The notes beneath the pieces were generated by a model. It made no database searches and had not been told where the DNA came from. It saw only the letters and a program-made list of their open reading frames with translations. Positions 9,324-19,247 of a stretch of 64,000 bases of DNA are shown in pieces. The stretch comes from Halomonas sp. BDJS001 (lineage in GTDB: Bacteria; Pseudomonadota; Gammaproteobacteria; Pseudomonadales; Halomonadaceae). The stretch covers positions 4,402,001 through 4,466,000 of the forward strand of contig NZ_CP110535.1 in NCBI RefSeq assembly GCF_026104355.1, written 5' to 3'. The position numbers were made by a program, and so were the translations under genes. Numbering within the stretch: the stretch's first letter is position 1; each line of letters starts with the position of its first letter.

Positions 9324-9956
9324 TTATTGTTCTACGTTAACGCCGTACTCTGAACCGGCATCCAGTAACCAGCGATAGCAGTAGTCGGCAAAGCTGCGCC
9401 GTACCACTAGCTCCCAGCGCTCTTCACTAGGGCGACGAAGGATAGTGGTCGCCTTGGCAAAAACGGTAGTGACGCCTTTCCCCACTGGGAAATTACTGGG
9501 GTGAACATCGTAGATCACCGTTTTCATCAACAGCTCACGGGCTGCCTCGCCGGAAAGCTCCAGCACTGTTTGTCCACCACTAACGTCGCTAATGGCGAAG
9601 TGGGCATCTCCCAGACGCTCACGCAGCTGCGTCTCCAGTGGGAACTCTTCCCCACCGGGTACAATCACCAGCCACTCATCCGGGGAAAGCCACTGAATGG
9701 AGCGCTCGCCGCTGGCATCCAGCACCAGCGCCTGAGGTTTGCCAGGCAGGCTGACCCCCAGTACCTCGCGCACTGCCTCATCAAGCACGATGGCGCCACC
9801 ACGCAGGATCAGATGCCCCTGCATTGCCCGCTCGCGTAGTTTAAGACGGTAACCGCTGCCCCGAGGAGCGCCACTGTGACGATAGCTATAAGCTAACGGG
9901 GACTCTACCGGGATCGCGGTATCAGTACGTGTGTCGAAAGTAGCCGCGTTAGACAT
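9324..9956 (-). CDS. soxG: Sarcosine oxidase gamma subunit
   Basis: This is the small folate-binding-fold subunit of heterotetrameric sarcosine oxidase, which demethylates sarcosine to glycine and passes the one-carbon unit to THF. From ATG 9956 it is 210 residues. Conserved segments include SPLAYSYRHSG, SIQWLSPDEWLVIVP and ISDVSGGQTVLELSG. A longer reading frame extends into soxA, but the ATG at 9956 overlaps the soxA stop by 8 bases (ATGTCTAA), the expected translational coupling. The order soxB-soxD-soxA-soxG-purU is conserved. Confidence 0.93.
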   Translation of the reverse strand: MSNAATFDTRTDTAIPVESPLAYSYRHSGAPRGSGYRLKLRERAMQGHLILRGGAIVLDEAVREVLGVSLPGKPQALVLDASGERSIQWLSPDEWLVIVPGGEEFPLETQLRERLGDAHFAISDVSGGQTVLELSGEAARELLMKTVIYDVHPSNFPVGKGVTTVFAKATTILRRPSEERWELVVRRSFADYCYRWLLDAGSEYGVNVEQ

Positions 9957-12900
9957 GCTGGCGCTCTCCCTTGGGATCGTAGAAAACAGTGCTGACGATT
10001 TCAGCTTCATGGGTCTGGCCGTCTGCCATGGGCAGGTAAACCGTTTCACCCAATTTCTGATGGCCACCCTTAACCACCGCTAGCGCAAAGCCTGAATCCA
10101 GAATCGGGCTGTAGTAGCTGGAGGTAACATGCCCCACCATCGGCATGGGAATCGCATGCTTGGGATCAAGCACGATCTGGGCCCCCTCTTCGAGGATCAC
10201 CTTCGGGTCTTTCGGCCTGAGCCCCACCAGCTGCTTGCGGTTCTCGCGCTTGGTATCACTGCGCGTCAGGGCACGCTTGCCAATCCATGAGTAGGGCTTG
10301 TCGTAGCCAACGCACCACTGCATCCCTAAGTCTTCCGGCGTAACGGAGCCGTCGGTTTCCTGACCCACGATGATGAAGCCCTTTTCAGCACGCAGAACGT
10401 GCATGGTTTCGGTGCCATAGGGCGTCAGGCCATACTTCTCGCCATGCTTGAACAGGGTCTGCCACACATGCATGGCGTAGTTTGCCTGAACGTTGATCTC
10501 GAAGGTCAGCTCGCCGGTAAAGGAGATGCGGAAGACTCGGGCAGGCACCCCCGCCACTTTCCCGGATCGCCAATCCATAAACTTAAAGCTATCGCGGTCA
10601 AGATTGATATCACTGATCTCAGCGAGCAGCTTGCGTGCTTCCGGGCCAGTGATGGTCATGGTGGCCCAGTGGTCAGTCACTGAAGAAAAGTAGACATCCA
10701 GTTCCGGCCACTCTGTCTGATGCCATAATTCCAACCATTCCAGGATCGCGGCAGCGCCACCGGTAGTGGTGGTCATCAAAAAGTGATTCTCGGCTAGACA
10801 ACTGGTCACGCCGTCATCGGTGACCATGCCATCGTCTTTGCACATCAGGCCGTAGCGGCACTTGCCGACTGCCAACTTCTCCCACTTGTTGGTGTAGACC
10901 CGCGCCAGGAATTCACGCGCATCTGGCCCCTGGATATCGATCTTGCCAAGCGTTGAGGCATCGAGGATACCGACCTTCTCACGCACGGCCAGACACTCAC
11001 GAGCCACTGCCTCGTGCATTGTCTCGGTCTTGCCATTCACCTTCTGTGGGTAGTACCAGGGACGCTTCCACTGACCAACGTCCTCGAACTCGGCGCCGCG
11101 CTCCACGTGCCACTGGTGCAGCGCGGTGTAGCGCTCGGGGTCGAACAACTCACGGCAGTGACGACCGACGATGGCGCCGAAAGTAACTGGGGTGTAGTTG
11201 GGACGGAACACCGTAGTGCCCACCTCAGGAATGGAGCGACCCAGGCAGCGGGCGGCAATTGCCATGCCGTTGATGTTGCCCAGCTTGCCCTGATCCGTAC
11301 CGAAGCCCATCGCGGTATAGCGCTTGATGTGCTCGATGGACTCGAAGCCTTCCCGGGTCGCCAGCTCAATCCCCGCCGCGGTGACGTCGTTCTGCAGGTC
11401 GACGAATTGCTTGGGCCCGCGCAGCGTGGGCTTCTCATGGGGCACTTGGAAGAGGGCCACCGCTGGCCCCTGCTGAAGGCGCTCGGCGCTTGGCAGCGTC
11501 ACCGTCTGAACGGCATGCCCCATGGCGGCCGCTGCCCTGATGCCAGCCTCGACACCTTCCGCCAGCACGTCACCCAGGGCATAGCAGCCGTTGGCACCGC
11601 CACAGGCCTGAACGCCCTTCACCAGCCCCGGCACGAAGCCAATAATATCGTCGCGCCAGGTAGGCCGCGCCCCGGTGTGGGAAGCCAGGTGAATCACAGG
11701 GCTGTAGCCGCCAGAGCTGGCGATGGTGTCACAAGCCAGTTCCTGAACCGAGCCGCTCACTTTGAACGCGTCAATATCGATCTTGGCGACTCGTGCCGCG
11801 GTGACCCGATTGCTACCCTTCGCCTCGATAACGGCGCTGCCGGTAATAATGTTGATGCCCTGGGCGCGGGCGGCATCGACCCAGTCGCCTGCCGGTGCCT
11901 CGCGGGCATCCACGATAGCGACGACCTCACAACCGGCCTCTTTCCAGTCCAGGGCAGCGCGGTAGCCATAGTCGTTACTGGTGGCGAGCACCAGTTTGCG
12001 GCCCGGCGCCACGCCATAGCGGCGAATGTAGGTCGACACAGCGCCAGCCAGCAGGTTGCCCGGCACGTCATTGCCCGCGTAGACCAGCGGACGCTCGTGG
12101 GCGCCCGTGGACAGGATCACCTGACCAGCGCGTACCCGGTGCAGACGTGCGCGTACCTGACGGTGGCCATTTTCCACCGGCGCCGTATCGCTTAGGTGCT
12201 CGGTACGCCGCTCGTGCAGCGTCACAAAATTGTGATCGTGATAGCCGTTGGCCGTAGTACGCGGCAGCAGCGTGACGTTCTCGCAGCTCGCCAACTCGTC
12301 CAGCACCCGGGCAACCCACTGATCCGCTGGCTTGCCTTCCAGGGTTTCGCGGCTGGCCAGCAGCGAGCCGCCCATCTCTTCCTGCTCGTCGGCAACGATC
12401 ACCCGGGCGCCGCTGCGCGCGGCGGCCAGCGCTGCCGCAAGACCTGCGGCGCCTGCGCCGACAACCAGCACATCGCAGTGTTGATTGAAGTGATCATAGC
12501 TGTCCGGATCGGCTTCCATTGGGCTTCGGCCCAGACCTGCCGCCTTACGGATGTACTTCTCATAGGTCAGCCACATTGAGGCCGGCGCCATGAAGGTCTT
12601 GTAGTAGAAGCCCGGCGGCATAAACTGACCGCCCAGCTTGCCGAACAGCCCCATCAGGTCGCGCTGTACGTTCGGCCAGCCATTGGTGCTGCTGGCGGCC
12701 AGGCCATCATATAGCGCCTGCTGGGTGGCGCGCACGTTGGGCACCTGGGCCGCTTCACTGCTGCCTAGCTGTACGATGGCGTTGGGCTCCTCGGCACCCG
12801 CAGCGACAATGCCGCGGGGCCGCGAGTATTTAAAGCTGCGGTTAACGATATCCACACCGTTAGCCAGCAGCGCCGAAGCCAGGGTATCCCCAGGGTGCCC

Positions 12901-12999
12901 TTGGTAACGCTGGCCGTTAAAGGTAAAGCTCAACGTGCGGGAGCGATCGATACGGCCGCCCGTGTTAAGGCGGTACACTTGTTGCTTGGACTGACTCAT
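9949..12999 (-). CDS. soxA: Sarcosine oxidase alpha subunit
   Basis: This is the 1016-residue NAD-binding and folate-binding subunit. The N-terminal ferredoxin-like domain (about 15-105) has no Fe-S cysteines. A Rossmann motif follows (VLVVGAGAAGLAAALAA, glycines around 181-186). An aminomethyltransferase (GcvT-like) domain fills the last ~400 residues and contains TFEINVQANYAMHVW and the GTETMHVLRAEKG segment. It accepts the iminium product of the SoxB active site and forms 5,10-methylene-THF. ATG 12999 is chosen because it overlaps the soxD stop by 4 bases; an upstream in-frame stretch reads through soxD and is not coding. Confidence 0.96.
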   Translation of the reverse strand: MSQSKQQVYRLNTGGRIDRSRTLSFTFNGQRYQGHPGDTLASALLANGVDIVNRSFKYSRPRGIVAAGAEEPNAIVQLGSSEAAQVPNVRATQQALYDGLAASSTNGWPNVQRDLMGLFGKLGGQFMPPGFYYKTFMAPASMWLTYEKYIRKAAGLGRSPMEADPDSYDHFNQHCDVLVVGAGAAGLAAALAAARSGARVIVADEQEEMGGSLLASRETLEGKPADQWVARVLDELASCENVTLLPRTTANGYHDHNFVTLHERRTEHLSDTAPVENGHRQVRARLHRVRAGQVILSTGAHERPLVYAGNDVPGNLLAGAVSTYIRRYGVAPGRKLVLATSNDYGYRAALDWKEAGCEVVAIVDAREAPAGDWVDAARAQGINIITGSAVIEAKGSNRVTAARVAKIDIDAFKVSGSVQELACDTIASSGGYSPVIHLASHTGARPTWRDDIIGFVPGLVKGVQACGGANGCYALGDVLAEGVEAGIRAAAAMGHAVQTVTLPSAERLQQGPAVALFQVPHEKPTLRGPKQFVDLQNDVTAAGIELATREGFESIEHIKRYTAMGFGTDQGKLGNINGMAIAARCLGRSIPEVGTTVFRPNYTPVTFGAIVGRHCRELFDPERYTALHQWHVERGAEFEDVGQWKRPWYYPQKVNGKTETMHEAVARECLAVREKVGILDASTLGKIDIQGPDAREFLARVYTNKWEKLAVGKCRYGLMCKDDGMVTDDGVTSCLAENHFLMTTTTGGAAAILEWLELWHQTEWPELDVYFSSVTDHWATMTITGPEARKLLAEISDINLDRDSFKFMDWRSGKVAGVPARVFRISFTGELTFEINVQANYAMHVWQTLFKHGEKYGLTPYGTETMHVLRAEKGFIIVGQETDGSVTPEDLGMQWCVGYDKPYSWIGKRALTRSDTKRENRKQLVGLRPKDPKVILEEGAQIVLDPKHAIPMPMVGHVTSSYYSPILDSGFALAVVKGGHQKLGETVYLPMADGQTHEAEIVSTVFYDPKGERQHV

Positions 13000-13337
13000 G
13001 CCCGCACTCCTTCTTGTTGGCTTACCGCAGCGCCCTCGCGAGCCTGGCTCTGGCTGTCGGCGGTAATCGACGGCTGCTCGCCCATTTTGTAAGTCTCGAG
13101 AATTTCGTAGCTCACGGTGTGGCGCGTCACGTTGAAAAACTTGCGGCAACCCACCGCGTGCACCCACATTTCATGGTGAACACCACGGGGGTTGTCACGG
13201 AAGAACAGGTAGTCACCCCACTCTTCGTCACTACACGCCTCGGGCTCCTTGGGGCGCTCGATATGCGCCTGGCCCTTGGGGTGAAACTCCTCTTCCTCAC
13301 GGTGTTCGCCGCAGTAGGGGCAGTAGATATAGAACAT
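12996..13337 (-). CDS. soxD: Sarcosine oxidase delta subunit
   Basis: This is the small zinc-binding subunit, 113 residues. The zinc ligands expected for the family are present: Cys6 and Cys9 in CPYCG, and His60 and Cys64 in VHAVGCRKFFNVTR. It has no catalytic site and stabilises the heterotetramer. It starts 25 bases after soxB and overlaps soxA by 4 bases. The C-terminal tail beyond residue ~95 is Gln/Ala-rich and likely disordered. Confidence 0.95.
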   Translation of the reverse strand: MFYIYCPYCGEHREEEEFHPKGQAHIERPKEPEACSDEEWGDYLFFRDNPRGVHHEMWVHAVGCRKFFNVTRHTVSYEILETYKMGEQPSITADSQSQAREGAAVSQQEGVRA

Positions 13338-13361
13338 GCGGATATTCCTCTCGTATGAACC

Positions 13362-14612
13362 CTAGTGGGCCACGCCGGCAGCGCCGTGTTCGTCGATCAG
13401 CGCACCGCTATGGAAGCGGAACATGGAGAACGGCTCGGCAATGGGGTGCATCTCCCCCTTGGCCAGGCTGGCGGCAAATACATGCCCCGACCCTGGTGTG
13501 GCTTTGAAGCCGCCGGTACCCCAGCCGCAGTTGAAGTACAGCCCCTTCACCGGCGTTTTGGAGATAATCGGGCAGGCATCCGGGCAGGTATCAACAATAC
13601 CGCCCCACTGACGGTTCATGCGCACCCGCGAGAAGATCGGGAACATCTCGACGATCGCCTGGAGCGTGTGCTCCACGGTGGGGTAGCTGCCGCGTTGACC
13701 ATAGCCGTTGTAGCCGTCGATGCCCGCACCGATCACCAGGTCGCCCTTGTCGGACTGGCTGATGTAGCCATGCACCTGGTTCGACATCACCACCGTATCG
13801 AGAATCGGTTTGATCGGTTCAGACACCAAGGCTTGCAGCGGATGGGACTCTAACGGCAGGTTAAAGCCGCCCATCTTGGCCAGCACGGAGGAGTTACCGG
13901 CAGTCACACAACCAACGGTTTTGGCTTCAATATCGCCACGGTTGGTGTGTACACCGTAGATCTGGCCATCACGAATCTTGAAGCCGGTGACTTCGGTCTG
14001 CTGCAGAATATCCACGCCGTGTGCATCGGCACCGCGGGCGTAGCCCCAGGCCACTGCATCGTGGCGGGCCACGCCAGCACGCGGCTGCCAGGAGGCACCC
14101 ATGACCGGGTAACGCGCGTTTTTGGAGCAGTCCATAATCGGCACCAGCTCCTGCACCCCTTTGGCGTCTAATACTTCGCCGTCAATGCCATTCAGCCGAT
14201 TGGCATTCACCCGACGCTGGATATCGCGCATATCCTGCAGGGTATGCCCCAGGTTGAGCACCCCCCGCTGGGAAAACATCACGTTGTAGTTTAGATCCTG
14301 GGAAAGCCCTTCCCACAGTTTCATGGCGTGCTCATAGAGAGCGGCCGATTCGTCCCACAGGTAGTTGGAACGCACGATGGTGGTATTACGGGCGGTGTTA
14401 CCACCGCCCAGCCAGCCTTTTTCGATCACTGCGACATTTTTGACGCCGAACTCTTTGGCCAGGTAGTAAGCCGTGGCCAAGCCATGACCACCACCGCCAA
14501 CGATGATCACATCGTACTGCTTCTTGGGCGTTGGATTACGCCACTGGCGCTCCCAGTTCTCGTGGTGGCTCAGCGCGTGCTTGACCAGGCCGAAGCCGGA
14601 ATAGCGTTGCAT
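13362..14612 (-). CDS. soxB: Sarcosine oxidase beta subunit
   Basis: This is the catalytic flavoprotein subunit (416 residues) that oxidises the N-methyl group of sarcosine. The FAD Rossmann motif [21 protein letters not shown] is at about residues 36-56. The [14 protein letters not shown] segment holds His184, which I align from memory with the histidine that binds FMN covalently in the family. The WGGIVD and [16 protein letters not shown] segments near the C-terminus are typical. ATG 14612 has a strong GAGGAGA site upstream. It follows glyA in the operon. Confidence 0.96.
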   Translation of the reverse strand: MQRYSGFGLVKHALSHHENWERQWRNPTPKKQYDVIIVGGGGHGLATAYYLAKEFGVKNVAVIEKGWLGGGNTARNTTIVRSNYLWDESAALYEHAMKLWEGLSQDLNYNVMFSQRGVLNLGHTLQDMRDIQRRVNANRLNGIDGEVLDAKGVQELVPIMDCSKNARYPVMGASWQPRAGVARHDAVAWGYARGADAHGVDILQQTEVTGFKIRDGQIYGVHTNRGDIEAKTVGCVTAGNSSVLAKMGGFNLPLESHPLQALVSEPIKPILDTVVMSNQVHGYISQSDKGDLVIGAGIDGYNGYGQRGSYPTVEHTLQAIVEMFPIFSRVRMNRQWGGIVDTCPDACPIISKTPVKGLYFNCGWGTGGFKATPGSGHVFAASLAKGEMHPIAEPFSMFRFHSGALIDEHGAAGVAH

Positions 14613-14659
14613 AGGTGTCTCCTCAGTTCAGCCGCGCCGGGCCCTGCCGGCAAGCCAAT

Positions 14660-15973
14660 TCAAGCAATGGATTCGACGGCTTCAGCGGCGGACTCAGCGT
14701 AGACAGGGTGCTGGGCACACACGTCGGTCACTTTGGCCTGCACCTCAGCTTCAATGGAGGTCGTATCTTTGCCTGCCGCCAATTCGTCTAAGATGTCGCA
14801 GATCCATCCAGCCAGCTCGCTACACTCCTCGGCATCGAAGCCACGCGTGGTGACCGCGGGGGTGCCAATACGCAGGCCAGACGTCACAAAGGGGCTTTGC
14901 GGGTCGTTGGGCACCGTGTTTTTATTCACCGTGATATGTGCGCGGCCAAGGGCTGCATCCGCATCTTTACCGGTAATGCCTTGGCGGATAAGCGAAACCA
15001 AAAAGAGGTGGTCGTCGGTGCCGCCGGACACCACGTCGTAGCCGCGCTCCATAAACACTTTGGCCATGGCCTGGGCGTTATCGATCACCTGCTGCTGGTA
15101 GCGCACAAACTCCTGGTTCATGGCTTCCTTGAACGCTACCGCCTTAGCGGCAATAACATGCATCAGTGGGCCGCCCTGCTGCCCCGGAAATACCGCCCCA
15201 TTGAGCTTCTTGTACAGAGCCTCGTCGCCATGGGCGGAGAGAATCAAACCGCCCCGCGGGCCGCGCAGCGTTTTATGGGTGGTGGTGGTGACCACATGAG
15301 CGAAGGGAAGCGGGCTTGGATAGAGGCCAGCGGCCACTAATCCAGCGACGTGGGCCATATCGACCATCAACCAAGCGCCTACCTCATCGGCAATAGCGCG
15401 AAAACGGCGCCAATCCACCACGCGAGAGTAAGCGGAGAAGCCCGCGATGATCATCTTCGGTTGGTGCTCACGAGCCAATCGCTCGACTTCTTCGTAATCG
15501 ATCTCGCCGGTTTCCGGCTTGAGGCCGTACTGGACGGCGTTGTAGTGCTTACCCGAGAAATTGGGGGCGGCACCATGGGTTAAGTGGCCACCGTGGGCCA
15601 GACTCATCCCTAAGACCGTATCGCCCGGCGATACCAGGGCCATAAACACAGCGGCATTGGCCTGGGCACCGGAGTGCGGCTGCACATTGGCATAATTGGC
15701 ACTAAAAAGATGGCAGGCTCGTTCAATAGCCAAGGCTTCAACCTTGTCGACGAACTCACAGCCACCGTAATAACGACGATCTGGATAGCCTTCTGCATAC
15801 TTATTGGTCAGCTGCGTACCTAGCGCTTCCATAACAAGTTTGCTGGTGTAATTTTCGGAGGCGATTAATTCAATATGTGCTTCTTGTCGAACCGTTTCTT
15901 CAGCAATTGCTTCAGCAAGCAACGTGTCGTAACTGGCCAAACGTGCATTGGGGGAAAAATTATTGTGAAGCAT
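14660..15973 (-). CDS. glyA: Serine hydroxymethyltransferase
   Basis: GlyA interconverts glycine and serine with 5,10-methylene-THF using PLP. The PLP lysine lies in [16 protein letters not shown], about residue 234 counting from ATG 15973. Other signatures are [22 protein letters not shown] and [15 protein letters not shown] choose ATG 15973 because AGGAGG lies 5 bases upstream; an in-frame ATG at 16015 would add 14 residues but has a poor ribosome site. As first gene of the sox operon it turns betaine-derived glycine and methylene-THF into serine for SdaA. A second, housekeeping glyA copy is likely elsewhere. Confidence 0.95.
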   Translation of the reverse strand: MLHNNFSPNARLASYDTLLAEAIAEETVRQEAHIELIASENYTSKLVMEALGTQLTNKYAEGYPDRRYYGGCEFVDKVEALAIERACHLFSANYANVQPHSGAQANAAVFMALVSPGDTVLGMSLAHGGHLTHGAAPNFSGKHYNAVQYGLKPETGEIDYEEVERLAREHQPKMIIAGFSAYSRVVDWRRFRAIADEVGAWLMVDMAHVAGLVAAGLYPSPLPFAHVVTTTTHKTLRGPRGGLILSAHGDEALYKKLNGAVFPGQQGGPLMHVIAAKAVAFKEAMNQEFVRYQQQVIDNAQAMAKVFMERGYDVVSGGTDDHLFLVSLIRQGITGKDADAALGRAHITVNKNTVPNDPQSPFVTSGLRIGTPAVTTRGFDAEECSELAGWICDILDELAAGKDTTSIEAEVQAKVTDVCAQHPVYAESAAEAVESIA

Positions 15974-16359
15974 TAACGCCTCCTCATGAGTCACTTTCTT
16001 ATTAAGTGCTGACATACCTTTAATGCTGATAAACTCAGGTCGCTTTCAACCAAAGTCCCTATCAACGCGTTGTTACCGCGATACTATCGTTGGTTTCCGA
16101 GCCCAAGATGCTTGCCGACGTCACCACTCGATGCATTTGCGACATCGGCAACATTTAGGCTGCTGCTGACGAGAAAGCACCGGAAACGCAGCCGAAAAAG
16201 CCCCATCCCAGCTGGGTAAAGCCAATGGTAAATGCTTACTTATTAGCAACCAGTGCTGCCCAAGATGGAGGATTATTGGTTATCACTAAAACCAAAACGC
16301 CCTTTACGGCCATAACCATAAAGGGCGTTTTGCGACAGGTATCAAAATGGCTGCCAGCG
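15974..16359. other. glyA-gbcB intergenic region
   Basis: About 390 bases without a gene. It holds the gbcB terminator (16294-16331), the glyA upstream region, and two related 17-base segments beginning GATGC at 16107 and 16130. These are a possible activator site for the glyA-sox operon, but weak. Nothing else was recognised. Confidence 0.5.
16294..16331 (-). terminator. gbcB terminator
   Basis: A perfect 13-bp inverted repeat (AAAACGCCCTTTA, 16294-16306, with its complement 16319-16331) surrounds a 12-base loop. On the minus strand it ends in TTTTGGTTTT, just after the gbcB stop. Confidence 0.85.
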
Positions 16360-17466
16360 CTAGAAATCCACCACCAGATCCCCCTTAGGACGGCTGCAGC
16401 AAGAGAGGATATAGCCTTCTTCGACATCCTCATCCGTGATACCGCCGTTATGCTCCATTTCCACCTCACCCGATTTGAGCTCTACACGGCAAGTACCGCA
16501 AATCCCCATACCACACGCCTTGGGAATATGCAGTCCCAGCTTCGCTGCCGCCGCATGAACCGTCTCACCCGGCTGAATGCGCACACTTTTCCCTGAAGAG
16601 GCAAACTCGATGCTAAACAAGTCACTGGTGTCGACATTTTCGGCGTCGACCTCTGCCTGTTCGGCCAGCTCAAGGACATCTTCACGTACCTCAACCGGCG
16701 TAGCGCCAAACGACTCCTCATGGTAGTGATCCATGTTGAAGTTGTTGGCACGCAGAATATTTTTGACGGCGTTCATGTAGGGAGTCGGGCCGCAGCAAAA
16801 GATTTCCCGCTCCATAAAGTCCGGCACAATAAGTTCGAACAGCGGCTGGGTAAGGTAGCCACGGTAGCCGGCCCAGGCTTCACCAATGTCTTCCTTGCTC
16901 TCGCATATGATATGCAGCTTGAACTCAGGAATGCGCGAAAACATATGCACCAGTTCACGGTGATAAATTACATCGCGAGGGGCACGTGCGCTGTGTATAA
17001 ATTCAACGTCAACAGCGGCGTTGGTATCAAACAGCCAGCGCGTCATGGACATCAATGGGGTAATGCCCACCCCGCCAGAGAGAAACAGCACTTTTTCGGC
17101 AGGAAAATCGATAGAGTTAAAGTTACCTACCGGCCCGTGCACCACCAGCTCGTCGCCCACCTTTAAATTGGCATGCAGCCAATTCGATACCTTACCGCCC
17201 GGCACTTGTTTAACGGTGATTGAAAAGCTGTAAGGAATGGAGGGAGAGCTGGAAATGGTATAGGAGCGCATGATCGGCTGATTATCAATCTCCAGCTCCA
17301 GCGTCACGAACTGACCGGGCTTGAAGAAGAACAGTACAGGCTGCTCGGCCATAAAACAGAACGTGCGCACATCCTGGGTTTCCTGGATGACCTTAACGCA
17401 ACGTACCTGGTGACGGCCGTTGGTCCAGGTTTGGGTCGTGACCGGATTGAAGAAATTGGTTGTCAT
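16360..17466 (-). CDS. gbcB: Glycine betaine demethylase reductase subunit GbcB
   Basis: GbcB passes electrons from NAD(P)H to the Rieske oxygenase GbcA. The 368-residue protein has an FAD-binding ferredoxin-reductase domain (MRSYTISSSP for FAD, LFLSGGVGITPLMSM for NAD(P)H, REIFCCGPTPYM). A C-terminal plant-type [2Fe-2S] domain follows, with cysteines in KACGMGICGTCRVE and LSCCS. It matches Pseudomonas GbcB closely from MTTNFFNPVTTQTW onward, so ATG 17466 is preferred to an in-frame start 10 codons upstream. It is divergent from gbcA across a shared 362-bp promoter region. The gene is intact, unlike gbcA. Confidence 0.95.
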   Translation of the reverse strand: MTTNFFNPVTTQTWTNGRHQVRCVKVIQETQDVRTFCFMAEQPVLFFFKPGQFVTLELEIDNQPIMRSYTISSSPSIPYSFSITVKQVPGGKVSNWLHANLKVGDELVVHGPVGNFNSIDFPAEKVLFLSGGVGITPLMSMTRWLFDTNAAVDVEFIHSARAPRDVIYHRELVHMFSRIPEFKLHIICESKEDIGEAWAGYRGYLTQPLFELIVPDFMEREIFCCGPTPYMNAVKNILRANNFNMDHYHEESFGATPVEVREDVLELAEQAEVDAENVDTSDLFSIEFASSGKSVRIQPGETVHAAAAKLGLHIPKACGMGICGTCRVELKSGEVEMEHNGGITDEDVEEGYILSCCSRPKGDLVVDF

Positions 17467-17828
17467 TATCGCCTCTGCCTGACCAGCCTTTATCACTATG
17501 CATCACCGAACCGTAATCGCTATACGTCCAGTACCGTTGAGATGCATTCTGGGGATGCGCCTGCCAGCCGACTTACCTGACAACGACGCGCACTTACCTC
17601 GTGCCACTCTTTATCGTTTAGAAACCTCTTTTTTAGTCGCCACTACGCCACCTAATGTCGCGGGCAGATAACTGGCAGGGAGTAGCCTGCAACACAATCT
17701 ATCCCTGACGTCAGACCACATTTGAATAAAACGCCAGGTTACGCAACAGAACAACAAGATAAACAATCTTGACTAACGGCCGACTCGCAGCCCTAGAGGG
17801 GAAAGCGGTGGTTTACGAGGATACTGGT
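17467..17828. promoter_or_regulatory. Divergent gbcB/gbcA promoter region with direct repeat
   Basis: This 362-bp region separates the two divergent genes of the betaine demethylase. ACTTACCT occurs twice in direct orientation, at 17571-17578 and 17592-17599, 21 bases apart (two helical turns). That spacing suits an AraC-family activator such as the GbdR encoded at 39-40 kb. The assignment to GbdR is inference. No clear -35/-10 pair was picked. Confidence 0.4.
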
Positions 17829-19114
17829 ATGCAAAAGTACGTGTTAAACACAATGGATGACCCGCTCGTCGCGGCCCGTGAGTCAACGGCCAATATGCTG
17901 CAAACGAGGGAGCGCACCTTTTCACTTCCGCAGCCGTTTTATAACGATGCCCGACTGTTTGCGATTGATATGCAAGAGGTTTTCGAGAAAGAGTGGCTAT
18001 TCGCAGGAATGACATGCGAGATCCCCACCAAGGGTAACTTCATGACATTGGATATCGGTGACAACCCCATTGTCATCGTACGCGGTGGTGAAGGTACCAT
18101 TCATGCCTTTCACAATGTCTGCCGCCACCGCGGTTCGCGACTTTGCGTAAAGGATAAAGGCAAAGTGGCAAAACTTGTTTGCCCCTATCACCAGTGGACT
18201 TACGAGCTTGATGGTCGCTTGCTGTTTGCCGGCAGCGATATGGGCACTGATTTCAACCTGGATCAGTTTGGCCTCAAGCCGGTCAGCATTTGCACCGCCG
18301 GCGGCTTCATCTTTATCAACTTAAGCGACAACCCGCCTCCCATGGATGACTTTCTGGAAACGCTCGAGCACTATCTTGAGCCCTACCAGATGGACAACGT
18401 TAAGGTCGCCACCGAGTCCAGTATCGTCGAGCAAGCCAACTGGAAGCTGGTCATCGAAAATAACCGCGAGTGCTACCACTGCAACGGTGCGCACCTGAGC
18501 TGCTGAATTCATTGCAAGAGTTTGATGACACCGAGGATCCGCGGGCAACGCCTGCCTACAAGGAGCTGGTGGCCCGCAAGCAGGCGGATTGGGATCAGGA
18601 GCGGGTGCCCTACCAACTGACGCGGCTTGGCCAGCAGAACCGTCTGACCCGCACGCCGCTGTTGGATGGCATTGTCTCCATGACAATGGATGGTAAACCC
18701 GGCTGCAAGAAGCTGATGGGTCGCCTGAAAAATCCCGACATGGGTTCTCTGCGCATCCTGCACCTGCCCAATTCATGGAATCACTTCATGGGTGATCACG
18801 CGGTGGTGTTCCGCGTACTTCCCCTTGGCCCGCAGCAAACCGTGGTAACCACCAAGTGGCTGGTTCACAAGGACGCGGTAGAAGGCGTTGACTACGACCC
18901 CGAACAGCTGCGCCGCGTCTGGGATGCCACCAACGACCAGGATCGCCAACTGGCCGAAGAGAACCAGCGCGGCATCAACTCCAAGGCCTACCAACCCGGC
19001 CCTTACTCTGAAACCTATGAGTTCGGTGTTATCGATTTTGTCGACTGGTACGCCAACCGGGTGCTTGAGAACCTAGGATATGAGGCTCCGACGTTGCACT
19101 TAGCCCAAGGTTAA
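17829..19114 (+). pseudogene. gbcA: gbcA, glycine betaine monooxygenase Rieske subunit, frameshifted
   Basis: GbcA is the terminal oxygenase that removes the first methyl group of glycine betaine. The Rieske [2Fe-2S] ligands are Cys98, His100, Cys118 and His121. The mononuclear iron motif begins NNRECYHCNGAH at 211-222. Directly after this histidine the frame runs into LSC and TGA at 18504. The rest of the protein (PELLNSLQEFDD to the end at 19114) continues in the next frame. One missing C in CAC-CCT at 18494-18495 explains it fully. Start ATG 17829 has GAGG upstream. Both halves are otherwise well conserved with Pseudomonas GbcA, so the event is recent or a sequencing error. Confidence 0.9.
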
Positions 19115-19177
19115 AACTTGAAGGATCCAGGCAGCGACGTTTACCGCCACTAGGACTTAGCCAGAGTAGCTGGCAAC

Positions 19178-19206
19178 GTGTACACATAAGAGACACCTGT
19201 GTACAC
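19178..19206. promoter_or_regulatory. Paired GTGTACAC palindromes upstream of the TetR gene
   Basis: The palindrome GTGTACAC occurs at 19178-19185 and again at 19199-19206, 21 bases apart, 42-70 bases before the TetR start. This looks like a double operator for autoregulation. The core TGTACA also occurs in the palindrome upstream of the neighbouring demethylase gene. Confidence 0.6.
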
Positions 19207-19247
19207 TTTGCCACGCTATTCCTGGACTATTCTTAGAGACCTGCTCA

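Noticed and set aside
11014..12195. Long plus-strand open frame (393 codons) opposite soxA
   Set aside because: It lies fully antisense to the well-conserved soxA gene, has no family-like sequence or ribosome site, and is explained by GC-rich codon use on the other strand.
18480..18520. Programmed ribosomal frameshift in gbcA
   Set aside because: No slippery heptamer or downstream pseudoknot is evident, the family is encoded in one frame elsewhere, and a single missing C explains the break.
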